Of a stretch of 6,267 nt of DNA, positions 1-6,267 are shown piece by piece; the stretch's first letter is position 1, and every line of letters starts with the position of its first letter. The stretch is taken from contig JAEZQX010000522.1 in assembly GCA_023441105.1 (NCBI GenBank), positions 1 through 6,267 of the forward strand. The letters are read 5' to 3'. Below the pieces are notes generated by a model. It saw only the letters and a list, made by a program, of their open reading frames with translations, searched no databases and was not told the origin of the DNA. The stretch is from Pseudomonadota bacterium (lineage in GTDB: Bacteria > Pseudomonadota > Gammaproteobacteria > Burkholderiales > Burkholderiaceae). The position numbers and the translations under genes were made by a program.

Positions 1-714
1 CGCGATCGCCGCGCCGGCGGGTTGCAGCAGCGACGACGCGGGGATGAACAGCGCATCGGCGCGGCCCTGCAGCGACTGGATCCGGGTGGGAATGTCGTTC
101 GCGTTGTCGATGCCGACCTTGACCAGCTCGAGCGAATGCTTCGGCGCGATCTGCTCGAGGTGGCTCGCGAAGGTGACGTCGCTGTCGTCGCCAGGGTTGT
201 AGAGCAGGCCCAGCCGCTTGGCGTGCGGCACCAGCGTGCGGATGAAGTCGCAGGTGGCACCGAGGTCCGGCAGGTTCGACGCGCCGGTCATCAGCTTGTC
301 GCCCTTCTCCCATGACGGCACCAGCTTGGCGGCCACCGGGTCGGTGACCGGCGCGAACACGATCGGAAAGCTGCGGTTGGCAAGGATCTGCCGTGCCGAC
401 TGGGTCATCGGCGTGGTCACCGTGAGCATCAGGTGGGGGTTCGACGCGGCCAGCCGGTTGAGGAACTGCGGCACCAGCGAACGGTCGAAGTTGACGTTGC
501 CTTCGTCGTAACGGGCATTGATGCCCTGCGCGGCAAGCGCTTCCTTGAACCCGTCCACCACCTGCTGCAGTGATTCATGCGGCCCGAACATCGCGATCGC
601 GATGCGCGCCGGATCGGGCGCCTGGGCGTAGGCGGACACGGCAGGCAGCGCGGCCAGGCTGGCCAGCGCCACGCCCGCAAGCAACGAACGGCAGGCACGA
701 CGACGCGTCTTCAT
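1..714 (-). CDS. ABC transporter substrate-binding protein (TrpX-like), 3' end outside window
   Basis: This is a periplasmic solute-binding protein of the ABC_sub_bind family (PF04392, TrpX-like), which delivers a ligand to a membrane permease/ATPase pair. The ligand cannot be read from the sequence. The first 238 residues are present and the frame is still open at the window edge; family members are usually about 320-330 residues. Residues 1-30 form a signal peptide: a basic MKTRRR start, a hydrophobic core, and a likely cleavage after AYA (28-30). Family-like stretches follow: GFKEAL (55-60), TPMTQSA (101-107), the FAPVTDP turn (120-126), TGASNLPD (143-150) and LLYNPGDD (170-177). The ATG at 714 is preceded by a GGAG ribosome site (722-725) at 7 nt spacing. 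The gene begins 28 bp after the MFS transporter stop, so it is probably the third gene of an operon with the peptidase and the MFS gene. Permease and ATPase genes would be expected further left, outside the window. Confidence 0.85.
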   Translation of the reverse strand, partial: MKTRRRACRSLLAGVALASLAALPAVSAYAQAPDPARIAIAMFGPHESLQQVVDGFKEALAAQGINARYDEGNVNFDRSLVPQFLNRLAASNPHLMLTVTTPMTQSARQILANRSFPIVFAPVTDPVAAKLVPSWEKGDKLMTGASNLPDLGATCDFIRTLVPHAKRLGLLYNPGDDSDVTFASHLEQIAPKHSLELVKVGIDNANDIPTRIQSLQGRADALFIPASSLLQPAGAAIA

Positions 715-721
715 CCGGAAT

Positions 722-725
722 CTCC
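722..725 (-). promoter_or_regulatory. Ribosome binding site of the substrate-binding protein gene
   Basis: On the minus strand GGAG stands 7 nt before the ATG at 714, within the sequence CTTGGAGATTCCGGATG. It supports that start and independent translation initiation after the MFS gene. Confidence 0.65.
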
Positions 726-742
726 AAGCGGTGGAAAGTCTG

Positions 743-1981
743 TCAGCCAGCAGGTCCCGCAGCGGCATGCAGCCGGCGCTCGCGCGCCTTCAGCGCTCTC
801 GCGAAGACAGTGCCGAGAACGCCGAGCCCCAGGGCCGTCACGCCGAACACGATGCCGAAGCCGAAGCGCTCGGCGGCCGCGGCGGCGAGCGACACGCCGA
901 TCCCCTGGCCGAGCCACAAGCCGCTGGCAAACCACGCGACCGCGGCGCCGCGCGCCCGCACCGACAACTGCGTGGCCTGCGTCTGCAGCGTATTGTGCAG
1001 CATGTAGTAGCCGAGGCCGGCCATCAGCGTCGCGGCGACGGCCGGCTGCCACACCGGCTGCAGCAGCAGGATCACCATGGCAGCGGCGATGAGACCGCCG
1101 CCCAGCCGGCACAGTCCCGGCGCGCGCAGGCGGGCGATCAGCCGGCCGGCGTTGAGCGCGTAGAACAGGCCGCCGAGGCCGAACAAGGCGCTGACCGTGC
1201 CCGCCACCGACGGAGAAACGCCGAAGGTGCGCTGCAGGTGGCTGGCGATCAGGGCGACGGCGCCGAACAGCAGGATGCCTTCCAGGCTCACCGTGCCGAT
1301 CACCGTCACCGCCCAGCGGTCGGAGAACAGCAGCCGGCATTGCTGCAGGAAGCCGGCACTCGCTGCGCCCGCCCCGGCGGCACCGCCGCGCGCCGCCGCT
1401 GCCGCTGCGGTGCGGCGCGCAGCAAGCTCGTGCTGCATCGACCGGTAGAGCATCAGCGCGGCGCCGGTGAACAACGCCGCGAGCGCCCAGAAGGCGAAGC
1501 GCCAGCCGATCCAGTCGGCGAGGAGGCCGCCGCCGATCTGGCCGACGGTCATGCCCAGCATCTGCCCGATGAGGTAGCGCGCCAGGACCGGCTGGCGCTC
1601 GCCGAACGGCACGTTGTCGCCGATCCAGGCCAGCGACAGCGGAATGGCGGCGGCGGCGAACGCGCCGGTTGCGACCCGCGCCGCCACCAGCACCTGCAGT
1701 GTCGGCGCCAGGGCGCAGGCGACGCTGGCGGCAGCGGCGATCAGGATGGCGACGACGATCACCGGCAGGCGTCCGACGCGATCGCCCAGCGGGCCGAAGA
1801 ACAGCTGGGTCGCACCGTAGGCGATGGCGAAGCCGGTGGTGGTCGCGGCGGCGGCGGCCAGCGAGGTGTCGAAATCGCGGGCGAGCACAGGCAGCAGCGG
1901 ATCGCAGATCCGCATCGACGCCGCGCTGGCGAACGCGCAGGTCGCGAGCAGCAGCAGCGTTCTCGGTTGCGACTCTTTCAG
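743..1981 (-). CDS. MFS transporter (12 TM, efflux-permease type), start codon uncertain
   Basis: This is an inner-membrane secondary transporter of the major facilitator superfamily; the substrate is unknown. From the CTG at 1981 it is 412 residues, a normal MFS length. The first helix covers about 8-30. The conserved loop 2-3 motif A appears as GPLGDRVGR (63-71), and further paired helices follow up to about 185. An Ala/Gly/Arg-rich cytoplasmic linker (186-210) separates the two six-helix halves, and the second half runs to about residue 395. Reading upward from 1915 the frame has no ATG, GTG or TTG until a GTG at 2182, which would overlap the peptidase gene by about 200 bp. Starting at the ATG at 1915 would give 390 residues but remove most of TM1. 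The CTG at 1981-1979 shares two bases with the TGA of the peptidase gene (CCCTGA), suggesting translational coupling. No Shine-Dalgarno sequence is evident there. The family call is firm; the start is a judgement. Confidence 0.82.
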   Translation of the reverse strand: MKESQPRTLLLLATCAFASAASMRICDPLLPVLARDFDTSLAAAAATTTGFAIAYGATQLFFGPLGDRVGRLPVIVVAILIAAAASVACALAPTLQVLVAARVATGAFAAAAIPLSLAWIGDNVPFGERQPVLARYLIGQMLGMTVGQIGGGLLADWIGWRFAFWALAALFTGAALMLYRSMQHELAARRTAAAAAARGGAAGAGAASAGFLQQCRLLFSDRWAVTVIGTVSLEGILLFGAVALIASHLQRTFGVSPSVAGTVSALFGLGGLFYALNAGRLIARLRAPGLCRLGGGLIAAAMVILLLQPVWQPAVAATLMAGLGYYMLHNTLQTQATQLSVRARGAAVAWFASGLWLGQGIGVSLAAAAAERFGFGIVFGVTALGLGVLGTVFARALKARERRLHAAAGPAG

Positions 1982-2895
1982 GGATTGTTCGTCGAGAAGG
2001 TGTCGCAGCGGTCGACCGAGCCGCTCTCCAGGCCGGTCTTGAACCAGCGGGCCCGCTGCGCCGAGGATCCATGCGTGAAGGCTTCCGGCACGACCATGCC
2101 TTGGGTGCGGCGCTGGATGTTGTCGTCGCCGACCGCTGCGGCGGCATTGAGCGCTTCCTCGATGTCTCCCTGCTCGAACCACTGGCGACCCTGTTGCGAA
2201 TGGTGCGCCCAGATGCCGGCATAGCAGTCCGCCTGCAGCTCGAGGCGCACCGACAGCTCGTTGTACTGCCGCTCGTTTGCCTGGCGCCGCGCCGCTTCCA
2301 TCTTCTGCATCATGCCGGTGAGGTTCTGGATGTGGTGCCCGACCTCATGGGCGATGACGTACGCCTGGGCGGTGTCGCCCGGCGCACCGAGCCGGTCGCG
2401 CAGGGTGCGGTAGAACGCCAGGTCGATGTAGAGCTTGCCGTCGGCCGGGCAGTAGAACGGTCCGGCGGCCGCGCTGCCCTGGCCGCAGGCGGTCTGGGTG
2501 GCGCCGCTGAACAGCACCAGGGTGGGCGCCGGATAGCGGTTGCCCGAGCGCTGGAAGATGGCGCTCCACACGTCCTCGGTGCTGCCCAGCACGACCGACA
2601 CGAACTGCCGGCCCTCGTCCATCTGGCCGGGCGCGGCCGCGCTGCCGGGGCGTGGCGCCGACGGGTCGCGTGGCTGCGACTGTTCGACCACCGGCCCGCC
2701 GCCTTCCAGCACGCCCAGCAGCGTCAGCGGATTGATCCCCAGCAGCCAGGCGACCACCATGGCGACGACGATGGTGCCGATGCCGATGCCGCCGCCCCGG
2801 CGCATGCCGCCGCCCAGGCCTGGAAAGCCCATGCCGCCGCCGCTGCCGCGCCGGTCCTCGACGTTCTGACTGTGCCTACCGCCTTGCCAACGCAT
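1978..2895 (-). CDS. ypfJ: Neutral zinc metallopeptidase, YpfJ family
   Basis: A membrane-anchored putative zinc protease of the YpfJ/neutral zinc metallopeptidase family (PF04228), 305 residues. The substrate is unknown. The N-terminus is hydrophilic and rich in Gly and Arg (1-38) and is followed by one transmembrane segment (about 39-62). A Pro/Gly/Ser-rich linker leads to the catalytic domain, which starts near 95. The zinc-site motif is HEVGHH (183-188), inside AYVIAHEVGHHIQNLTG, where H183 and H187 are the expected metal ligands and E184 the general base. The downstream ELQADCYAG (219-227) supplies the usual third-ligand region. CGQG, FYCP (147-150) and LYIDLAFY (155-162) are further family hallmarks. 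The start at 2895 is fixed by GGAGG with 6-nt spacing; a longer frame to 3114 would run into glpK. Its stop overlaps the presumed start of the MFS gene, so the two are probably co-transcribed. Confidence 0.93.
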   Translation of the reverse strand: MRWQGGRHSQNVEDRRGSGGGMGFPGLGGGMRRGGGIGIGTIVVAMVVAWLLGINPLTLLGVLEGGGPVVEQSQPRDPSAPRPGSAAAPGQMDEGRQFVSVVLGSTEDVWSAIFQRSGNRYPAPTLVLFSGATQTACGQGSAAAGPFYCPADGKLYIDLAFYRTLRDRLGAPGDTAQAYVIAHEVGHHIQNLTGMMQKMEAARRQANERQYNELSVRLELQADCYAGIWAHHSQQGRQWFEQGDIEEALNAAAAVGDDNIQRRTQGMVVPEAFTHGSSAQRARWFKTGLESGSVDRCDTFSTNNP

Positions 2896-2901
2896 GTAGA
2901 G

Positions 2902-2906
2902 CCTCC
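2902..2906 (-). promoter_or_regulatory. Strong ribosome binding site of the metallopeptidase gene
   Basis: A full GGAGG lies 6 nt upstream of the ATG at 2895 on the minus strand. It decides the start against longer in-frame alternatives that would overlap glpK. Confidence 0.8.
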
Positions 2907-2947
2907 GTTGTCCGCAGCCCGCTGCAGCCCCGCCGGCAGCAGCCTTG

Positions 2948-2953
2948 ATGATA
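2948..2953 (-). promoter_or_regulatory. Possible -10 element for the peptidase-MFS-ABC group
   Basis: The minus strand reads TATCAT in the 97-bp gap between the glpK stop and the peptidase start. It is an AT-rich hexamer with one mismatch to TATAAT, standing out in GC-rich surroundings about 53 bp upstream of the start codon. The hexamer at the ideal -35 spacing (GCGACT) is poor, and the TTGTGC further upstream is only 12 bp away. It may be a promoter separating this group from the glp genes, or chance. The rest of the gap shows no convincing terminator. Confidence 0.25.
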
Positions 2954-2992
2954 GGCGCGTCGGAAGCACAAGTCGCGCCCGCGGCGGCCGGG

Positions 2993-4480
<1,488 letters not shown>

Positions 4481-4485
4481 GAAAT

Positions 4486-4489
4486 CTCC
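4486..4489 (-). promoter_or_regulatory. Ribosome binding site of glpK
   Basis: GGAG lies 5 nt upstream of the glpK ATG on the minus strand (AACGGAGATTTCATG), supporting the start at 4480. Confidence 0.7.
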
Positions 4490-4572
4490 GTTTCAATTCC
4501 AACCGCGCCGCAGCTCTCCAGCCCAACTCGACCCACGAGATTTTCTGACATCGGCCCGTGCGCCTTCGTCCC

Positions 4573-4609
4573 TGGCATCGGGTGCCACTCTGTTGAACCC
4601 GGCCTCAAC
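4573..4609. repeat. Two adjacent short inverted repeats upstream of glpK
   Basis: In the leader between glpR and glpK there are two small dyads. TGGCA-TCGGG-TGCCA spans 4573-4587, and GTTGA-8 nt-TCAAC spans 4592-4609. They could be protein-binding sites or small hairpins in the glpK leader, but each stem is only 5 bp and chance is possible. No AACGAA half-site like those upstream of glpD is seen here, and no clear sigma70 promoter was found in 4481-4641. Confidence 0.25.
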
Positions 4610-4641
4610 CCATGCGTCTACTCATCATCACACACCCAGCA

Positions 4642-4678
4642 GCCGCCGAGGATCGGGCTCTGCCCGGCCTCTGGCGGC
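4642..4678. repeat. Hairpin A of the glpR-glpK intergenic element
   Basis: The arms are 4642-4658 and 4662-4678, with a TCT loop. GCCGCC pairs with GGCGGC (6 bp), then after a bulged T (4672) GAGG pairs with CCTC (4 bp), then across a small AT/G internal loop CGGGC pairs with GCCCG (5 bp). That is 15 bp in total. It directly abuts the larger hairpin B, with one base between them. No run of T follows on either strand, so it is not a classical intrinsic terminator. Confidence 0.65.
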
Positions 4679-4679
4679 G

Positions 4680-4718
4680 CCCCCCTTGCCGGAGCGCGCA
4701 GCGCTTCGGTAAGGGGGG
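4680..4718. repeat. Hairpin B: 18-bp stem with GCA loop in the glpR-glpK gap
   Basis: The arms are 4680-4697 and 4701-4718, around a GCA loop (4698-4700). All 18 positions pair on the + strand if G-U is allowed; the only non-Watson-Crick pairs are G4688-T4710 and G4692-T4706. Read as minus-strand RNA, the sense of glpR and glpK, those two become A-C mismatches. The stem is capped outside by a C6/G6 block. No T-run follows on either side. It resembles a REP-like dispersed palindrome or a structured RNA; the dispersed nature is inference. Confidence 0.8.
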
Positions 4719-4720
4719 TA

Positions 4721-4749
4721 GGGCCGCAGGCCCATGGGGGGATCACCCC
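4721..4749. repeat. Hairpins C and D, overlapping the glpR stop codon
   Basis: Hairpin C is GGGCC-GCA-GGCCC (4721-4733) and has the same GCA loop as hairpin B. Hairpin D is GGGG-ATCA-CCCC (4738-4749), and the glpR stop codon (4743-4745) sits in its loop. With hairpins A and B they make a compact block of four stem-loops that begins at the glpR stop, ahead of glpK. Individually these short stems are weak; their packing beside the long ones is what makes them notable. Confidence 0.5.
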
Positions 4750-5447
4750 ACTATGCATTGGCCGCCCGATTCTTCCACGCACGCCTGGAACTGCGGCGTG
4801 AGCGGCTGGTCCGTGAACAGTACATCGACCTGCGACAGGTGCGCCAACTGCACCATCGCGCGGCGGGTGAACTTGGAATGGTCGGCCGCCAGCCACACCT
4901 CGCGCGACTGCTCGATGATCGCCTGCGCCACCTTGACCTCGCGGTAGTCGAAATCGCGCAGCGTGCCGTCGCTCTCGATGCTGGAGATGCCGATCAGGCC
5001 GATGTCCACCCGGAACTGGCGGATGAAGTCGACGGCCGCCTCGCCGACGATGCCGCGGTCGCGGGATCGCACCAGCCCGCCGCAGACGATCACCTCGCAG
5101 CGTGGATTGTCGGCGAGGATGGCGGCGACGTTGAGGTTGTTGGTGACCACCCGCAGGTCCTGGTGATGCAGCAGGGCGCGGGCGATCGCTTCGGTGGTGG
5201 TGCCGATGTTGAGGATCAGCGAGCAGCCGTTGGGCACCCGGGTCGCCACTGCCTGGGCGATGCGGCGCTTGCCCTCGGGATTGAGCGACTGGCGCTGGCC
5301 GTAGGCGATGTTCTCGACGGTGGAGGAGGGGATGCCGACGCCGCCGTGGAAGCGCGCAAGCAGGCCCGCCTGCGACAACGCCGAGACGTCGCGGCGGATG
5401 GTCTGGGCGGTGACCTCCAGCAGTTGCGAGAGGCCTTCCACCGACAT
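4743..5447 (-). CDS. glpR: Glycerol-3-phosphate regulon repressor GlpR (DeoR family), N-terminally truncated
   Basis: A DeoR-family transcription factor that represses glycerol genes and is released by glycerol 3-phosphate. The open frame from the ATG at 5447 gives 234 residues, against about 252 for E. coli GlpR. The second and recognition helices remain (VTAQTIRRDVSAL, 12-24), followed by GLLARFHGG (28-36). The DeoR C-terminal sensor domain is complete, with NIGTTTEAIA (80-89), VTNNLNVA (101-108), the GG turn (123-124), GEAAVDFIRQF (135-145) and ADHSKF (188-193). The missing first helix is encoded just upstream in the same frame, but a TAG separates it. No Shine-Dalgarno sequence is well placed for the 5447 ATG (a GAGG lies about 19 nt away), so expression is doubtful. 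It is divergent from glpD and upstream of glpK. It may be a recent pseudogene or a short, poorly DNA-binding repressor; no other stop occurs in the 234 codons. Confidence 0.85.
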   Translation of the reverse strand: MSVEGLSQLLEVTAQTIRRDVSALSQAGLLARFHGGVGIPSSTVENIAYGQRQSLNPEGKRRIAQAVATRVPNGCSLILNIGTTTEAIARALLHHQDLRVVTNNLNVAAILADNPRCEVIVCGGLVRSRDRGIVGEAAVDFIRQFRVDIGLIGISSIESDGTLRDFDYREVKVAQAIIEQSREVWLAADHSKFTRRAMVQLAHLSQVDVLFTDQPLTPQFQACVEESGGQCIVG

Positions 5448-5504
5448 CGAGCCGCGGCGCTTGACTTCCTCGAGCTAACGCTGCTGACGGGGGTTCGCGA
5501 TCAT
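5448..5504 (-). pseudogene. glpR: Severed 5' end of glpR with in-frame TAG at codon 10
   Basis: Starting at the ATG at 5504 the minus strand encodes MIANPRQQR, then TAG (5477-5475), then LEEVKRRGS, running directly into the MSVEGLS of the glpR frame without any frame change. NPRQQR-x-LE-V is the standard beginning of GlpR/DeoR proteins and forms helix 1 of the winged helix. The stop sits where a Leu or Ile is normally found. A TTG-to-TAG change would need a single base. With the stop read through, the protein would be 253 residues, essentially the E. coli length. Confidence 0.85.
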
Positions 5505-5515
5505 CGGTCCGAAGG

Positions 5516-5570
5516 ATAAACGAAAATAAACGAACGCATTTGTGCCCCGCAGTGTTGCATCGCTTTCGTT
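5516..5570. promoter_or_regulatory. Candidate GlpR operator half-sites in the glpR-glpD gap
   Basis: ATAAACGAA occurs twice, at 5516-5524 and 5526-5534, exactly 10 bp apart. The inverted form TTCGTT occurs at 5565-5570, inside the spacer of the glpD promoter. E. coli GlpR operators are palindromes with TTCG/CGAA cores, so these fit a GlpR site set able to act on both divergent genes. TTTGTGC is also repeated at 5539-5545 and 5569-5575, exactly 30 bp apart. Binding is inferred from position and core similarity. Confidence 0.5.
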
Positions 5571-5583
5571 TGTGCTCTTTAAT
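5555..5583 (+). promoter_or_regulatory. Putative sigma70 promoter of glpD
   Basis: The -35 is TTGCAT (5555-5560), the spacer is exactly 17 bp, and the -10 is TTTAAT (5578-5583), one base from TATAAT. It lies about 50 bp before the glpD start, in the most AT-rich part of the window. The TTCGTT half-site in the spacer would let a bound repressor block RNA polymerase. A matching promoter for glpR on the other strand is not clear; the AT-rich TTTATTTTCGTTTATCC near 5517-5533 is the likely area. Confidence 0.5.
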
Positions 5584-5587
5584 CGAC

Positions 5588-5600
5588 CTGATTCGATCAG
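5588..5600. promoter_or_regulatory. Inverted repeat CTGAT-TCG-ATCAG in the glpD leader
   Basis: A perfect 5-bp dyad with a TCG centre just downstream of the -10 of glpD, so at or just after the expected transcription start. It contains a TTCG core. It could be a further operator half-site pair or a small 5' hairpin of the glpD mRNA. It is short, so chance cannot be excluded. Confidence 0.3.
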
Positions 5601-5613
5601 AAGAGAACGGCGC

Positions 5614-5619
5614 AGGAGG
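5614..5619 (+). promoter_or_regulatory. Ribosome binding site of glpD
   Basis: A full AGGAGG lies upstream of the two adjacent ATG codons at 5635 and 5638. The spacing of 15 nt to the first is longer than the usual 5-9 nt, and a GCCGGCCGGC self-complementary stretch lies in between, which could shorten the effective distance if folded. Either ATG could be used. Confidence 0.5.
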
Positions 5620-5634
5620 CGCCGGCCGGCAGAC

Positions 5635-6267
5635 ATGATGCAAACGACAAATCTGCCGACAGCCCTGGATTGCGACCTGCTTATCGTCGGCGGCGGCGTC
5701 AACGGCGCCGGCATCGCCCGCGACGCGGCCGGCCGCGGGTTGTCGGTGGTGCTGTGCGAGAAGGACGACCTGGCGCAGCACACTTCCTCGTCCTCGACCA
5801 AGCTGATCCATGGCGGGCTGCGCTACCTCGAGCACTACGAGTTCAGCCTGGTGCGCAAGGCCTTGCAGGAGCGCGAAGTCCTGCTGCGCAACGCGCCGCA
5901 CATCATGCGGCCGCTGCGCTTCGTGCTGCCCCACGACCCGTCGATGCGGCCGGCCTGGATGATGCGGATCGGCTTGTTCTTCTACGACCATCTCGCCCGG
6001 CGCGAGCTGCTGGAAGGCTCCGAAGGCGTCGACCTGCGGCGGCACGAGGCCGGCCCGCCACTCAAGCCGGTCTTCAGCCGCGGCTTCATCTACTCCGACG
6101 GCTGGGTGGATGACGCCCGCCTGGTGGTATTGAACGCGGTCGGCGCGGCCGAGCACGGCGCGAAGATCCTGCCGCGCACCGAATGCACCAGCGCCATCGC
6201 CGCCGGCGACGCCGCTGCCGGCTGGCACGCTACCCTGCGCGGCGCCGACGGCCGCGTGCAGCAGGTG
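5635..6267 (+). CDS. glpD: Aerobic glycerol-3-phosphate dehydrogenase, 3' end outside window
   Basis: A membrane-associated FAD enzyme that oxidises sn-glycerol 3-phosphate to dihydroxyacetone phosphate and passes electrons to the quinone pool. The first 211 residues are present and the frame is open at the window end; the family is about 500 residues. The dinucleotide-binding fold is at 14-26 (DLLIVGGGVNGAG), followed by IARDAAGRGLSVVLCEKDDLA. The GlpD signature SSSSTKLIHGGLRYLEHYEF, the stretches RPAWMMRIGLFFYDHL and GWVDDARLVVLNA, and the overall order match E. coli GlpD closely. The start is ATGATG at 5635 or 5638. The gene is divergent from glpR, the usual GlpR-controlled arrangement. 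If GlpR is inactive because of the nonsense codon, glpD would be expected to be constitutive. Confidence 0.96.
   Translation, partial: MMQTTNLPTALDCDLLIVGGGVNGAGIARDAAGRGLSVVLCEKDDLAQHTSSSSTKLIHGGLRYLEHYEFSLVRKALQEREVLLRNAPHIMRPLRFVLPHDPSMRPAWMMRIGLFFYDHLARRELLEGSEGVDLRRHEAGPPLKPVFSRGFIYSDGWVDDARLVVLNAVGAAEHGAKILPRTECTSAIAAGDAAAGWHATLRGADGRVQQV

Noticed and set aside
731..2224. Long + strand frame of 497 codons opposite the MFS and peptidase genes
   Set aside because: It is an antisense shadow in GC-rich DNA: rich in R, G, Q and A, with no domain pattern, while the minus strand encodes a clear MFS protein.
4573..4587. Sigma54 promoter for glpK (TGGCAC on the minus strand)
   Set aside because: TGGCAC fits the -24 box, but the -12 position reads GCCA instead of TTGC.
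4680..4718. Rho-independent terminator for glpR or an antisense transcript
   Set aside because: The stem is strong, but neither strand has a T-run after it; the G6 and C6 blocks are followed by TAGGGCC and GCGCC.
4618..4758. 46-codon minus-strand frame starting ATGCATAGTGGG that reads through the hairpin block between glpR and glpK (ends GGCWVCDDE)
   Set aside because: It has no good ribosome site, overlaps the glpR end and is composed almost entirely of the palindromic element, so it is most likely a chance frame through structured DNA. A protein search showing many identical peptides in other genomes would mark it as a repeat by-product.

Overview
The window is high-GC DNA from a Gram-negative proteobacterium. 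The genes resemble betaproteobacterial ones, possibly Rhodocyclales, but the genus-level guess is inference from protein style and composition only. It contains a glycerol / glycerol-3-phosphate (G3P) catabolism locus and, beyond it, a second gene group on the same strand.

Layout. On the + strand at the right edge, glpD (aerobic G3P dehydrogenase) starts at 5635 and runs off the window. Divergent from it, on the - strand, lies glpR (DeoR-family glycerol repressor), followed after a 262-bp gap by glpK (glycerol kinase, 4480 to 2993). After a 97-bp gap come three more - strand genes in close succession: a YpfJ-type neutral zinc metallopeptidase (2895 to 1978), a 12-helix MFS transporter (about 1981 to 743) and the first 238 residues of an ABC-type periplasmic substrate-binding protein (714 to the left edge). 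No glycerol facilitator gene (glpF) is visible.

How the genes work together. GlpK phosphorylates glycerol to G3P, and GlpD oxidises G3P to dihydroxyacetone phosphate at the membrane. GlpR would normally repress both until G3P binds. The glpR-glpD intergenic region carries a good sigma70-like promoter for glpD, with three AACGAA/TTCGTT half-sites around it, as expected for GlpR control.

Most notable observations. (1) glpR is interrupted: the reading frame from the natural-looking ATG (5504) encodes MIANPRQQR, hits TAG at codon 10, then continues in the same frame with perfect family similarity. The protein can only be made from an internal ATG at 5447, without the first helix of the DNA-binding domain. 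(2) The glpR-glpK gap carries four closely packed hairpins (4642-4749), including an 18-bp stem with a GCA loop whose only two departures from Watson-Crick pairing are G-U wobbles on the + strand. It looks like a dispersed structured repeat or an RNA element, not a simple terminator. (3) The MFS transporter has no ATG/GTG/TTG start that keeps its first membrane helix without a long overlap of the peptidase gene. The best-placed candidate is a CTG that overlaps the stop codon of the upstream peptidase gene. (4) GlpK lacks the arginine-bearing loop that binds fructose-1,6-bisphosphate in E. coli GlpK.
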